Shown here piece after piece: positions 1 through 10,196 of a stretch of 64,000 nt of DNA (position 1 is the stretch's first letter; the number at the start of each line of letters is the position of its first letter). Position numbers and translations under genes: made by a program. Below the pieces are notes generated by a model. It did no database searches, was not told where the DNA came from, and was given only the letters and a program-made list of their open reading frames with translations. Source of the stretch: Tridacna crocea (lineage: Eukaryota > Mollusca > Bivalvia > Cardiida > Cardiidae); NCBI GenBank assembly GCA_943736015.1, contig OX031065.1:47594992-47658991 (forward strand), written 5' to 3'.

Positions 1-89
1 TACCAGCATTTTCTCCTTTTCCCACAATGTTTTTCAAAAGTCTTCTTTTCAAGGGCCATTAAAGTGGGAATTGTGTGGGAAAGAGTTAA
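1..89. mobile_element. TH-A MITE, right part, cut by window edge
   Basis: Begins inside the central hairpin (TACCAGCATTTTCTCC) and ends at GGGAAAGAGTTAA. Confidence 0.85.
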
Positions 90-214
90 CATGAAGTCTC
101 ATTTTTCTTGAGATTCTTACAAGTTTATCTGTGTTTTTTTTTTTCATATTGAACTTTCACAGATATAAGTCGTGTCCTGGTTAAAAGGAATTCAGTGCAT
201 CATGCAGAGCAAGT

Positions 215-700
215 TATCATATGATAATAGATCCATACTATTTCATGCTTTCCGATAGGATATCAAGAAATAGCAGTGAAAATATTTTTCGATCTTACAC
301 TGGTACCACCAGTGCAAATACCAATTTTCATGTTCTTGTTGCCTTGGTAAATTGCGCATGCCTCGCAACCAGATGGGAAATATGACGTCATAGACCTTAC
401 ATTTCTTGCGCTTGACGTAATATTGTAATGCATTGCTATGCGGGAGGGGTACGCCACGGGGAATAACGAAAAAGAACTATACTGGATTTTGATAAAGCTC
501 CTCCCAAGAAAAGGTTTAGAGCATGAAATAAACAGAATATTTGGGGTTTTTTGGTGAAAGATCGAAATTTATATCATCTCATGAACACCAATGGTAATAT
601 TTTCACTCGTGGCTGTGCCACTCATGAAAAAATTACGATGGTGTTCACTTGATGAAATAAATTTTGATCTTTCACTGTAAAAAACAAATATCCTTTATAT
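215..700 (+). repeat. Dispersed repeat with internal palindrome, copy 1
   Basis: Shares long stretches (gatcttacactggta, cctcgcaaccagatggg, tgacgtcat) with inverted copy 46895-47350 and diverged copy 52875-53165. Contains an imperfect hairpin at 545-690 (ggtgaaagatc / gatctttcac). No ORF. Confidence 0.8.
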
Positions 701-831
701 ATCAGTTTTGTTGAACAATTCACTGGATTTGCAGGTAAATCTAGAATGGTCCTTTGCCATGCAGAAAATCTGCAAATAGCAGAAATGCGTACTGTGCATG
801 TTTATATTGGTTAATACTTGCAGCAGATGCA

Positions 832-1060
832 TTAACCCTTTACCCCATAAGGCATGTCTATGGTATCTCTATTTGAGCCTAAATAACAGCAAGGATGAAG
901 CCGTTTCTTATGTGTATATGACACCTTTTGATAGCATTGAAAACATTGTGGCAAAAGGTGAAATTGCTCGTCACGAGCAATTTCACCTTTTGCCACAATG
1001 TTTTCCAAAGGCTCCTACAGGCAATGCATAGAAATGAGTATCTATGGAGTACAGGGTTAA
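832..1060. mobile_element. TH-B MITE, full length
   Basis: TTAA at both ends; CCCTTTACCCCATAAGGCAT left end, hairpin GTGGCAAAAGGTGAAATTGC with its complement, right end GGAGTACAGGGTTAA. Confidence 0.92.
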
Positions 1061-1137
1061 GTGCCCTTTTCACATGGTACGGCTTATAATTATGTTATAT
1101 GTACTTGCTTTTTGCGTCAGTATTTATTGACAATGTA

Positions 1138-1342
1138 CAGAGCTTCAGATAAGAGGGAGTGATGGTATTCTAAATCCATTGTTTCTCTTCCAAACCCTAT
1201 GTTGTTGGTACTCATTAGAATCATCTGGATGAGACAATTCTAATGACATCTATGTACATTGTATCTATAACATAGGGTTTAGTGGAGAATAATTAATATT
1301 TTCAATTTTGAAATCAAATCACTCCCTCTATCTGGAGCTCTG
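1138..1342. mobile_element. GAGCTCCAGATA-TIR MITE, copy 1
   Basis: Terminal inverted repeats CAGAGCTTCAGATAAGAGGG / CCCTCTATCTGGAGCTCTG. Related copies: 37806-37998, 12805-12969, 57780-57876. Confidence 0.85.
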
Positions 1343-1559
1343 AATGTATTCAGTTGTGAAATTTGTTGTAAATGTTGTAATAAGGTAAGCTCTGTCCATG
1401 TAAATATCCCATTGACTAACAACCCGCAGCAAGATAAACGGTTTTGAAGGGTCAACAGGTTATAGAAAAAAATGAAAATATACCAGTTTTTCTAGCATTA
1501 TTTCTTTGTCCAGTCTTCAAAAACCGTTGGACTTGAGCATGAAAACAAAAGATTGTTTA

Positions 1560-1603
1560 TTAACCCTTTTCCCCCATAAAGCATTTCTATGGTAAAGGGT
1601 TAA
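1560..1603. mobile_element. 44-bp end-only TH-B derivative
   Basis: TTAA, the TH-B left end through GCATTTCTATGG, then directly TAAAGGGTTAA. The whole interior including the hairpin is missing. Confidence 0.8.
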
Positions 1604-1692
1604 GTGGATAATTAAATAACTGTGCTGTCTAACACTCTAGGGTTTTTATTTTACAGTGTAGATTTAGATCAGATTACATAGAAGATTGATTC

Positions 1693-1913
1693 AGATGAAA
1701 CGACAAAATTTTAGGTTTGTCCAAATTGAAAGCATTTGCAGACGACAAAATAAAAGTAACTGAAAATTTGAAATTTGTTTTGTGAAGGGTAGAAAACATT
1801 GTGGGAAAAGGAGAAAATGCTGGTTACCAGCATTTTCTCCTTTTCTCACAATGTTTTCTAAAGGCCTCTTTCTAAGGGGCATCAAAAGTAGGGACTGTGT
1901 GGTAATGGGTTAA
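1693..1913. mobile_element. TH-A MITE lacking its first ~15 bp
   Basis: GACAAAATTTTAGGTTTGTC start, full hairpin (one mismatch, TCTCACAATG), ends GGTAATGGGTTAA. Confidence 0.85.
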
Positions 1914-2001
1914 CCTACATGTAGTTACCATGCAGTATTTTCTCCTTTACTATCCTTGTTTTCTATCTTACCAGAGAGGAATGTCATCATTTCAGCCATG
2001 T

Positions 2002-2227
2002 TTAACCCTTTAATTCATGTGTACTCATTTCTACACATTGCTTGTAGGAGCCTTTGAAAATATTGTGGCAAAAGGTGAAATTGCTCATGACGAGCAATTT
2101 CACCTTTTGCCACAATCTTTTCTATGCTATTAAAAGGTGTCATATACAAAATTAAGAAACAGCTTCATCCTGTTATTAAGGGTCAGTTAGAGATACCATA
2201 GAAATACCTTGTGGGGTAAAGGGTTAA
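2002..2227. mobile_element. TH-B MITE, full length, inverted
   Basis: TTAA-bounded, TTGCTCATGACGAGCAA loop, ends TGGGGTAAAGGGTTAA. Followed at 2228-2265 by a TH-A scrap (gtcatctgcaaatgctttca). Confidence 0.88.
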
Positions 2228-2404
2228 ATTGTCATCTGCAAATGCTTTCAGTTTGGACGAGTTTACATAACTGTTATTAAAATTTTGGCAAACACTACTG
2301 AATGTTTGTTCTTGTTGTTGTACTATGTACAATCTTGGTAGAAAAGTGCTGAATAAAAATGTGTCGAATAGATTTTGAACTTTTGTTTGTTATTGTTCTT
2401 GCAT

Positions 2405-2905
2405 TTATCAGTGACAGGGATCCAGGGTAGCTTGGAGGTAAAGTGTAGGACTTGTGACCTGGAAGCCCATGGTTTGGGTCTCACGGAATCGGCCCGCACG
2501 GGTGGCTCAGTGGTGAGCGTGTCGGACTCATGACCAGGTGGTTGTGAGTTTGATACCCGGTTGAAGCGAACTTTCTTTCAAGCGTATTTTCGCCTCTCAC
2601 CTCTGCTGAAGCATGTGAGAAAAGTAGTTGGTGGCTTTGAAAAGAAAGTTGTGTTAGTACCGGTGTGAGAAAGCCAGGAAACGTGTGTGTCGCCGATCGC
2701 CATGATATGAACTAAGCTGTTACAGTGGCATTAAACCCCAATACAACCAGCCAACTTAGTGAATCTACAAGGCTTTTGTGGAAGTGTCCTAGGGCAAGAC
2801 ACTTCAGAGCCTTAGCCTTGGTCTGATGGAAAGATACATGTGTGTGTAAGCTGTTGCCGTGATATGATTGAAAAATTGTTGAAATCAGCATTAAGAGTTA
2901 TTCAA
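2405..2905 (+). mobile_element. tRNA-derived SINE-1, split by SINE-2
   Basis: Head (ggaggtaaagtgtaggactt ... gtgacctgg) at 2405-2490 and body (gggcaagacacttcagagcc ... gccgtgatatgattg) at 2761-2905 match the SINE at 63067-63301. The interruption is SINE-2. Confidence 0.8.
2491..2760 (+). mobile_element. tRNA-derived SINE-2, nested in SINE-1
   Basis: Pol III-like A box GTGGCTCAGTGGT and B box-like GTTGTGAGTTTGATACCC, ending near CATTAAACCCCAATACAACC. GAATC on both sides (2486-2490, 2761-2765) suggests the target duplication. Confidence 0.75.
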
Positions 2906-3005
2906 TCATAAAACAATTTTCAAATTTTCAGTCACCTTTATTTTGTCGTCTGCAAATGCTTTCAATTTGGGCAAGCCTAAAATATCGTCGTTCGGTAATG
3001 AGTTA
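2905..3005. mobile_element. TH-A MITE, one end only
   Basis: TTTCAGTCACCTTTATTTTG, CGTCTGCAAATGC, then GGTAATGAGTTAA; the hairpin half is gone. Confidence 0.75.
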
Positions 3006-3241
3006 ATCAAATCAATTTGATCAGCGATAACTTTGTTCTCTCCCATCACTAAGCCTTTCAGCTACACATAAAATTGAGTGGATTGAGTTCAGAATCAGCA
3101 CAACATGCTGTCTGATCATCTTAGACCTACATGGTATGCTGAAGCACTCTATGTGTCTCTTTATGGATCACTACTCGGTTATAGCTATGCAGATGCGAAA
3201 ACCGACTTACAGAACATTTCAAAGCCGACGATACCTGATTC

Positions 3242-3465
3242 TTAACCCTTTCCCAAACAATCCCTGGTTTTTATGGGTCTGGAATAGTAGCCTTTTGAAA
3301 ACATTGTGGGAAAACCATTGTGGTAACCAGCATTTTCTCCCTTTCCCACAATGTTTTCTACTCTATCATAGACTGAAATCATCTTTTCAGCAAGAGTTGA
3401 ATTGTCGTCTGCAAATGCTTTCAATTTGGTCTAGTCCAAAAGTTTGTCGTTTGGGAAAGGGTTAA
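3242..3465. mobile_element. TH-A/C MITE
   Basis: TTAACCCTTTCCCAAACAAT to GGGAAAGGGTTAA. Hairpin damaged in the left arm. Its right TTAA is shared with the AGGTGG element. Confidence 0.88.
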
Positions 3466-3992
3466 AGGTGGCCCTTCAGAATTTGGGACGAAAATTTTAC
3501 AAAAATGCAAAAAAATCATCCTTATACTCCCATAGCCGTTTAATTTGCATTCATAAAACCCCAGCAGTGGAAAACCATCTGATAACACGAGAAATTAGAG
3601 ATTTATCACGGACAAGGTTGACAACAACAGGAGACATGTTCTATTTTTAGATTATCAATTCTCTGATTTAAATACAGGAAAACACAGACAAAGCTTCAAA
3701 CATCCGAAGAAGACATTATGGAAAATAATTATTACATGTTTGTTATGTAATGGAATGTAAGCGTTATTAGTCACGTGCAAGTCATTTGACATTCCCACAA
3801 ATGCTTTATTGATTTTTGGCATGAAATCTAAAAATAGCTTAAGAGGCTACGTAGCCTTTTAAGGGAATACCATCAAAAAACAATTTTATGATTCTGAATT
3901 ATTGATGATTTGTATTGTTTTTTTTTATATAAATTTCAATAATATATATTTCTTTTAATTTGGTGTGATGTGAAAATTCTAAATACCCACCT
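3466..3992. mobile_element. AGGTGG element, copy 1 (527 bp)
   Basis: TTAA-flanked, ends AGGTGGCCC / GGGTATTTAG...CCACCT in opposite orientation to copies 2 and 3. Contains ctacgtagcc and a t/a-rich core. Confidence 0.85.
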
Positions 3993-4626
3993 TTAAGTCA
4001 AATACAGGGAACTAAATTTCTAAGACATATTTGTTTTCTCCAATCTCTTTATACCGTGACAACAAATTAATGTGACATGCGGCTAAAAAACAGACTGGAA
4101 ACTCTTTCAGTAGCACTTGCTTCCTATTGCATAAATCAAACAAAGGGAACTGAAGTGTAGTTTTTCTAATCTCTTCAAACCGCAACAAGAAACCCAGTTA
4201 CGTTGACTATCGTCTCATATGTGCCACTTACGCACATGCGAAAACCCCAGAAAATAATGTGACACGTGGGGTAAAAAATTTTTTTCAGCGGCAATTGCTT
4301 GCTATTGCATAAATCAAACAAAAGGAACTGAAGTGTATTTTTTTCTAATCTCTTCAAACCACAACAAGAAAACCTGGTTACGTTGGCTACGGACTTCATA
4401 CCCGCCAGTTATGTACATGCGAAAACTGACTTGCGGAACATTTCATAGCAGGCGACACCTGTTTTTTAAGTCAAATATAGGGAACTAAATTTCTAAGACA
4501 TATTTTTTTTTTCTCCAGTCTCTTTATACCATGACAACAAACCCACTTAAGTTGACTACTGTCTCATAGGTGCCAGTTATGAAAAATAGACTTACGGAAC
4601 ATTTCATAGCAGACGGCACCTATTTC
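3993..4626 (+). repeat. Diverged tandem array, ~150-180-bp units
   Basis: Repeats built of 'gggaactaaatttctaagac', 'taatctcttcaaaccgcaac', 'cacatgcgaaaac', 'gaacatttcatagcag' and 'ggcacct'. A related piece lies at 3170-3241. No coding signal. Confidence 0.7.
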
Positions 4627-4944
4627 TTAACCCTTTATCAAACAATCCCTGGTTTTTACGGGGTCATACTATTTTGCGGACGCTACTTGCGGACAATATA
4701 TACAAAGAAGGATTTTGCGGACAATATAGAACAAAGAGGGATTTTGCGGACGCATTGACTATAGAGTAATTATTGCCATTAAGGCGAAAGACATGTTATT
4801 TTCAACGTTGAAATGAGTTTTTATACTGACTTTTTTTTTTATTTTTATACTTTTATATGAACTTATATAACGAAAATTGCTTTTAGAAATTTGAATGTAA
4901 TTTAAAAAAATTATCAACTTTTTTTTTCTTTCGTTATTTTTAAT

Positions 4945-5113
4945 AATCTTATGGTGGTCCAAATCGAAAGCATTTGCAGACGACAAATTAAAGTGACTGA
5001 AAATTTGAAATTTGTTTTGTGGAAAAAGGATTTTCTGCTTTTCACTCAATGTTTTCTAAAGGCTTCTTTCTCAGGGTCGTCAAAATTAGGGATTGTGTAG
5101 TAATGGGTTGAAT
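4945..5113. mobile_element. TH-A MITE remnant inside the foldback
   Basis: GGTCCAAATCGAAAGCATTT ... ATTGTGTAGTAATGGGTTG, with most of the hairpin missing. Absent from the opposite arm. Confidence 0.7.
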
Positions 5114-5943
5114 CAAAATTCGAATAATATCATAATTTTCCCTTTAAGCTTATTTAATAGCTTAATAAATAGTTTATTATTTGTTTTATAGACAAATAGA
5201 AAATACCTATACTATTAATGTAAACGTGTGTGAATCATAAAGTATGGGAGAAAAATGCGGATGCTATGTGCGGACACTATACATAAAGAAGGAATTTGCG
5301 GACAATATAGAATATAGAGGGAATTTGCGGACAATATGGATTACAGAGGGACTTTGCGGACGGATTGATTATAGAGTAGTAATTCATAAATAGTGTTTTA
5401 AATGAAATATATATGTAATGTTTGGCGTAGTTTTCACGTATTTATGTTTATACCATCGAAATATTATATGTCTGCTCTTTCGTAAGTCTTTGAAATTATT
5501 ATTTTATAGACAAATTCAGAAGGTACCTGCACTATTAATGTAAACGTGTGTGAATCATAAAGTATGGGAGAAAAATGCCGATGCTACGTGCGGACACTAT
5601 ACATAAGGAATATGCGGACAATATAGAATATAGAGTGATTTTGCGGACGGATTGATTATAGAGTAGTTTTTAAATGGAACTGTCGGGATTTTCTTGCGAA
5701 CACATTAAACATACATGATATGATATTAAAGGAAATTGCTTACGGATTGAATATAGAATAGTTTTTACATGAAAACATATATTTGTCAGATGCAGGAAAC
5801 ATATGTATACTATATAGTATGGTAGGAAACTGCGTAGAATATAGGTGGAATTTGCGGACGGATCGATTATATAGAGTAGTCTGCTCTTTCTTATGTCTTT
5901 GAAACCATTATTTTAAGGAGAAATGAAGAAGATACCTACACTA

Positions 5944-6170
5944 TTAACCCATTACCACACGATCCCTACTTTTGACGCCCCTGAGAAAGAAGCCTTTTGA
6001 AAACCCTGTGGGAAAAGGAGAAAATGCCGGTAACCAGCATTTTCTCCTTTTCCCACAGTGTTTTCTACCCTTCCCAGAACAAATTTCAATTTTTCAGTCA
6101 CCTTTATTTTGTTGTATGCAAATGCTTTCAATTTGGATCAGTAATTTTTTCTCGTGTGGTAATGGGTTAA
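5944..6170. mobile_element. TH-A MITE inside the foldback left arm
   Basis: TTAACCCATTACCACACGAT to GTGTGGTAATGGGTTAA with an almost intact hairpin. Flanks 'cactattaa' and 'ttaatgtaaacgtgtgtg' rejoin the foldback unit. Confidence 0.9.
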
Positions 6171-8862
6171 TGTAAACGTGTGTGAATCATAAAGTATGGG
6201 AGAAAAATCAGATGCTACGTGCGGACATTATACATAAAGAAGGAATTTGCGGACAGTATGGAATATGGAAGGAACTTGCTGACGAACCCAGACCCCCAAG
6301 GAACTCGAAACATCACGTTCACGAGTCATACGCTAGATACCTATTGAGCTATGTAGCCTGGTCATTGCGGACAATATACACAGAGTAGGATTTTGCGGAC
6401 AATATAGAACATAGAGGGATTTTGCGGACGCATTGGATATAGAGTAATCAGTATCGCATTTAAAGAGACAGACATGTTATTCACACCTTTGGAAAGGTTT
6501 GATAGTCTTAATTATGTACATGGTTGATTACATTTATTGTCCAATTAATATGACTATATTTCATTATAGAATACTGAGGGAACTTTGGTACGGATTGAAT
6601 ATTTCTCACATGAAAAAATATATTTGCAAGATGTAACTTCAGATTCTACTGGCGGACACTATAAACATACAAATGTCATGGAAATTGCGGACAATATAGA
6701 ATTTAGAGGGAAATTGCGGACGGATTGCATATGGAGTAGTTTTTACATGAAAACAGATATTTGTCAGATGTTACTTGCGACCACTTTAAACAAACAGGCA
6801 CCATAAACATTGGAGGAAATTGCAGACAATGTACCGCAGTAGAAAGATAAATTCAAAACGTCTTTCCCCCAATACTGGAAATCCTTTATGTACATGTACG
6901 TAGAACCAAGATCAGACTTTACCCTTTGTGGTCACTTAAAATGAAAAAACCCAGCCGTGTCTCGCTTCTGTTCAGTACTGTCAATTAATGACACGTGTTA
7001 TTTACTGATAAACTTTAATCCGTTCAACAACTTCTTAACTAGTGAAGCGAGAAAAATATATCTGCGTTTCCTGCATCTGACAAATATATGTTGTCGTGTT
7101 AAAACTATTCTAAATTCAATCCGTAACCAATTTCCTTCAGTATCATTTTTTGTCTGCGAATTTCATATATGTTTAATGTGTTCGCAAGAAAATTCCGACA
7201 GTTCCATTTAAAAACTACTCTATAATCAATCCGTCCGCAAAATCACTCTATATTCTATATTGTCCGCAAATTCCTTCTTTATGTATAGTGTCCGCACGTA
7301 GCATCTGCATTTTTCTCCCATACTTTATGATTCACACACGTTTACATTAATAGTGCAGGTATCTTCTTAATTTGTCCATAAAACAATAGTTTTAAAGACT
7401 TACAAAAGAGCAGACTTACATAATATTTCGATGTTATAAACATAAATACGTGAAAACTATGCCGAAAAGTACATATATATTTTTCATCTAAAACACTACT
7501 TTCAAAATATTACTCTACAATCAATCCGTCCGCAAAGTCCAACTGTATTCCATATTGTCCGCAAATTCCCTCTATATTCTATATTGTCCGCAAATTCCTT
7601 CTTTATGTATAGTGTCCGCACGTAGCATCCGCATTTTCCCCCAATACTTTATGATTCACACACGTTTACATTAATAGTGTCTGAATTTGTCCATAAAACA
7701 ATGGTTTCAAAGACATAAGAAAGAGCAGACTAATATAATATTTCGATGTTATAAACATACATACGTGAAAACTATGCCGAAGAATACATACATATTTCAT
7801 TTAAAAGACCACTTTATAATTGCTACTCTATAATCAATCCGTCCGCAAAGTCCCTCTTTACTCTATATTGTCCGCAAATTCCCTCTATGTTCTATCTTGT
7901 CCGCAAATTCCTTCTTTATATATAGTGTCCACACGTAGCATCCGCATTTTTCTCCCATACCTTATGATTCACACACGTTTACATTAATAGTGTAGGTATC
8001 TTCCTAATTTGTCCATAAAACAATATGGTTTCAAAGATTTACGAAAGAGCAGACTTACATAATATTTCGATGTTATCAATATATATACGTGAAAAATACT
8101 TCGAAGAATACACACGTTTTTCATCTAAAACACTAACGTTACTTTATATTATATATACTCAATGCATCCGCAAAATCCCTCTTTACTCTATATTGTCCGC
8201 AAATTCCTTCTTTGTGTATAATGTCCGCACGTAGCGTCCGCACGTTTCCTACCATACTTTTTAAGTAACGCATGTCTTTAATTTTACTTCAGTAGGCTAC
8301 TCACGTTTCAGAACACCATAGGATTCTGTAAAAGTATAAATGTTACGAAAAGTTAGACTTATGACTTGTAATTACAAATAAAAAAAAAAGAAAAGAAAAT
8401 AATATTAATAATATGCATGGCTTTTATAAATTACATTTAACACTCTAAAAATAATTTTCGTTATAAGTTCATATAAAAAGTATAAATTATCAGTATAAAA
8501 ACCCATTTCAACGTTGAAAATAACAAGCCCATAGCCTTAATTGCAATGTTACTCTATATTTAATGCGTCCGCAAAATCCCTCTATGTTCTATATTGTCCG
8601 CAAAATCCTTCTTTGTGTATATTGTCCGCAATTAGCGTCCGCAAAATAGTATGACCCGTTTTTACGACCCTGAGATAGAAGCCTTTTGAAAACATTGTGG
8701 GAAAAGGAGAAACTGCTGGTAACCAGCATTTTCTCCTTTTCCAACAATGTTTTCTACCCTGTCGGTAACAGATTTCAATTTCTGAGTTACATTTATTTTG
8801 TGGTCTGCAAGTGCTTTCGATTTGGACCAATCTAAAATTTTGTCATTTGGAAAAGGGTTTAA

Positions 8863-9250
8863 GTCATTGGAAATAAAATTCTGTTCTGTTCTGTTCTAAA
8901 ACGGTGTACTCTCTGAACGTCTTCCAGCAGATCTAATTAATACCTATCAGGGGGGATTAGGGGGCCTAAAGGGGCGCTGCTAATTATAATTGTCTTTAAA
9001 GCCCTTAGAAAACATTGTAAAAAAGAGATATTAAAACCATTTTCTCCTGGTTCTTCAGTAAACCTTTATGGATAATTCCATCTAGTGAGCTTTGATATGT
9101 TTGATTAACTGTGTATCACCTGGGGTCGTATATATGATCCCTGGTATCACAGACTTGAGTTTTCTGAAGAAGCCTTTTGATAACACTGTGGGAAAAGGAG
9201 AAAAAAAGTCTTCCAACTCTCAAATGTTTTCTAAACCTTTGCTGATAATT
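8863..9250. other. MITE scraps
   Basis: Decayed TH pieces (gcccttagaaaacattg at ~9001; gaagccttttgataacactg at ~9170). No gene. Confidence 0.5.
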
Positions 9251-9936
9251 CCATCATTTGAATTAGCATTTATGTTATTTACCTGTGGTTTATCGTCACA
9301 ACTATTTCCCAAATAGGCCCCCTAATTCCCTATTCACACCCAATGATATTTTTATAGGAGTAGGCGTTCGGGGAACAAAAAAGTATACTGGTCACGATTT
9401 AATCAGCTACCTGAATCCTGAAGGAATCATTTCGTGATTGTGTTAGACGGGTTTTAGATCCAATCTAAATTTTGTCGGTGAAAATGCAGATTACTTTTTC
9501 CATTTTCCCTACCAATATTTTCAAAGGAAGCTTTTTCTCCGGATTATTTATTTTTTGTTACAATACAGCGGAGAGAGAACGTTGTTCAACCACCGGAATG
9601 AATTGAGTATGTAACCGTATGTTATACAGTGTTCTGTTCTACGTTTTCTGGCGTAACGTAGTTAAGTCGAAAATCTGAGTTACGTTACACCTATCATGCA
9701 CATCAATTTTTTGTTCCTTCTTTAATTCAAACAATTCAGTTTCGCAGGAAAACGCTTGTTGTTGTTACGGTACATAATGAATTATCAAATATAGCCGGTG
9801 TTTCGCCGTGTAAACTTGCTAGCTGTTCGCTAACATTGCCAAAGCTCTCTCTCAGTTTCTGGGTTTGTATTTTCAGGATAGATTAATATGCTAAAGGACA
9901 TGCTAGTTTTTTCCCCTAATCTCAAAAAGTTGAATT
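9251..9936. other. Unique DNA upstream of the RNA ligase
   Basis: About 690 bp without recognised repeats, less AT-rich than its surroundings and with several CG-containing words (acgttacg, gttcggg, tttcgccg). This is where the promoter should lie. No TATA box convinced me. Confidence 0.4.
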
Positions 9937-10007
9937 ATGGAAAAATTATTGAGAAATGTGTTGAATCTTTTGGTAAGATTGAAACCAATACGAACTACCG
10001 GTACTAA
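9888..10007 (+). promoter_or_regulatory. Overlapping uORF at the RNA ligase start
   Basis: ATG 9888 opens a 39-codon frame (M-L-K-D-M-L-V...) in another frame that runs over ATG 9937 and stops at TAA 10005, 34 nt before ATG 10042. If the mRNA begins upstream of 9888, this would penalise the 9937 start and favour reinitiation at 10042. The transcription start is unknown; TTTTCAG at 9870-9876 could also be a 5'-UTR splice acceptor. Confidence 0.4.
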
Positions 10008-10196
10008 TAGAAAAACCCAAGCCACCGGAATACATTCAAAGATGGCAACACTTGACAACGGAATCAACTTTGAAAATGTTTCAACTCATATCTTGTCGCA
10101 GTTAGATGGCCATAAATTTCGCTCAAGCGTAGAAGAACATCTTCAAGTCGTGAAATCAAAGTTTAATAACAAGTCTGACCTTGACGATGCCGAAAG
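9937..10196 (+). CDS. RNA ligase exon 1
   Basis: Starts at ATG 9937 with an in-frame TGA just upstream (9931-9933) and ends at AAAG|GTAGGG (phase 2). Residues 2-35 are rich in Arg, Lys and Leu with one acidic residue, like a mitochondrial targeting helix. A second ATG at 10042 (context aagATGg, residue 36) would remove that leader and give 496 residues. Both ATGs have A at -3 and G at +4. Confidence 0.85.

Larger units (their letters stand above)
4661..8657. mobile_element. 3,997-bp foldback element with GCGGAC subrepeats
   Basis: Ends GGGTCATACTATTTTGCGGA / TCCGCAAAATAGTATGACCC are perfect inverted repeats (25 bp before the first mismatch). 9-bp target duplication GTTTTTACG at 4652-4660 and 8658-8666. 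Both arms are tandem arrays of ~150-200-bp units carrying 'ttgcggacaatatag' (left) or 'ctatattgtccgcaa' (right). The middle (~6800-7150) has no transposase frame, so it is non-autonomous. A 9-bp duplication fits Mutator-like or foldback types. TH-A copies sit inside the left arm. Confidence 0.9.
4627..8862. mobile_element. TH-A MITE split by a foldback element
   Basis: Left 34 bp (4627-4660) and the rest (8667-8862, starting ACCCTGAGATAGAAGCC) make one MITE when the insert is removed. Hairpin at 8690-8755. Confidence 0.92.

Noticed and set aside
2491-2580. tRNA gene
   Set aside because: A and B boxes are present, but the flanks do not fold into a complete cloverleaf and the sequence continues into a SINE body.
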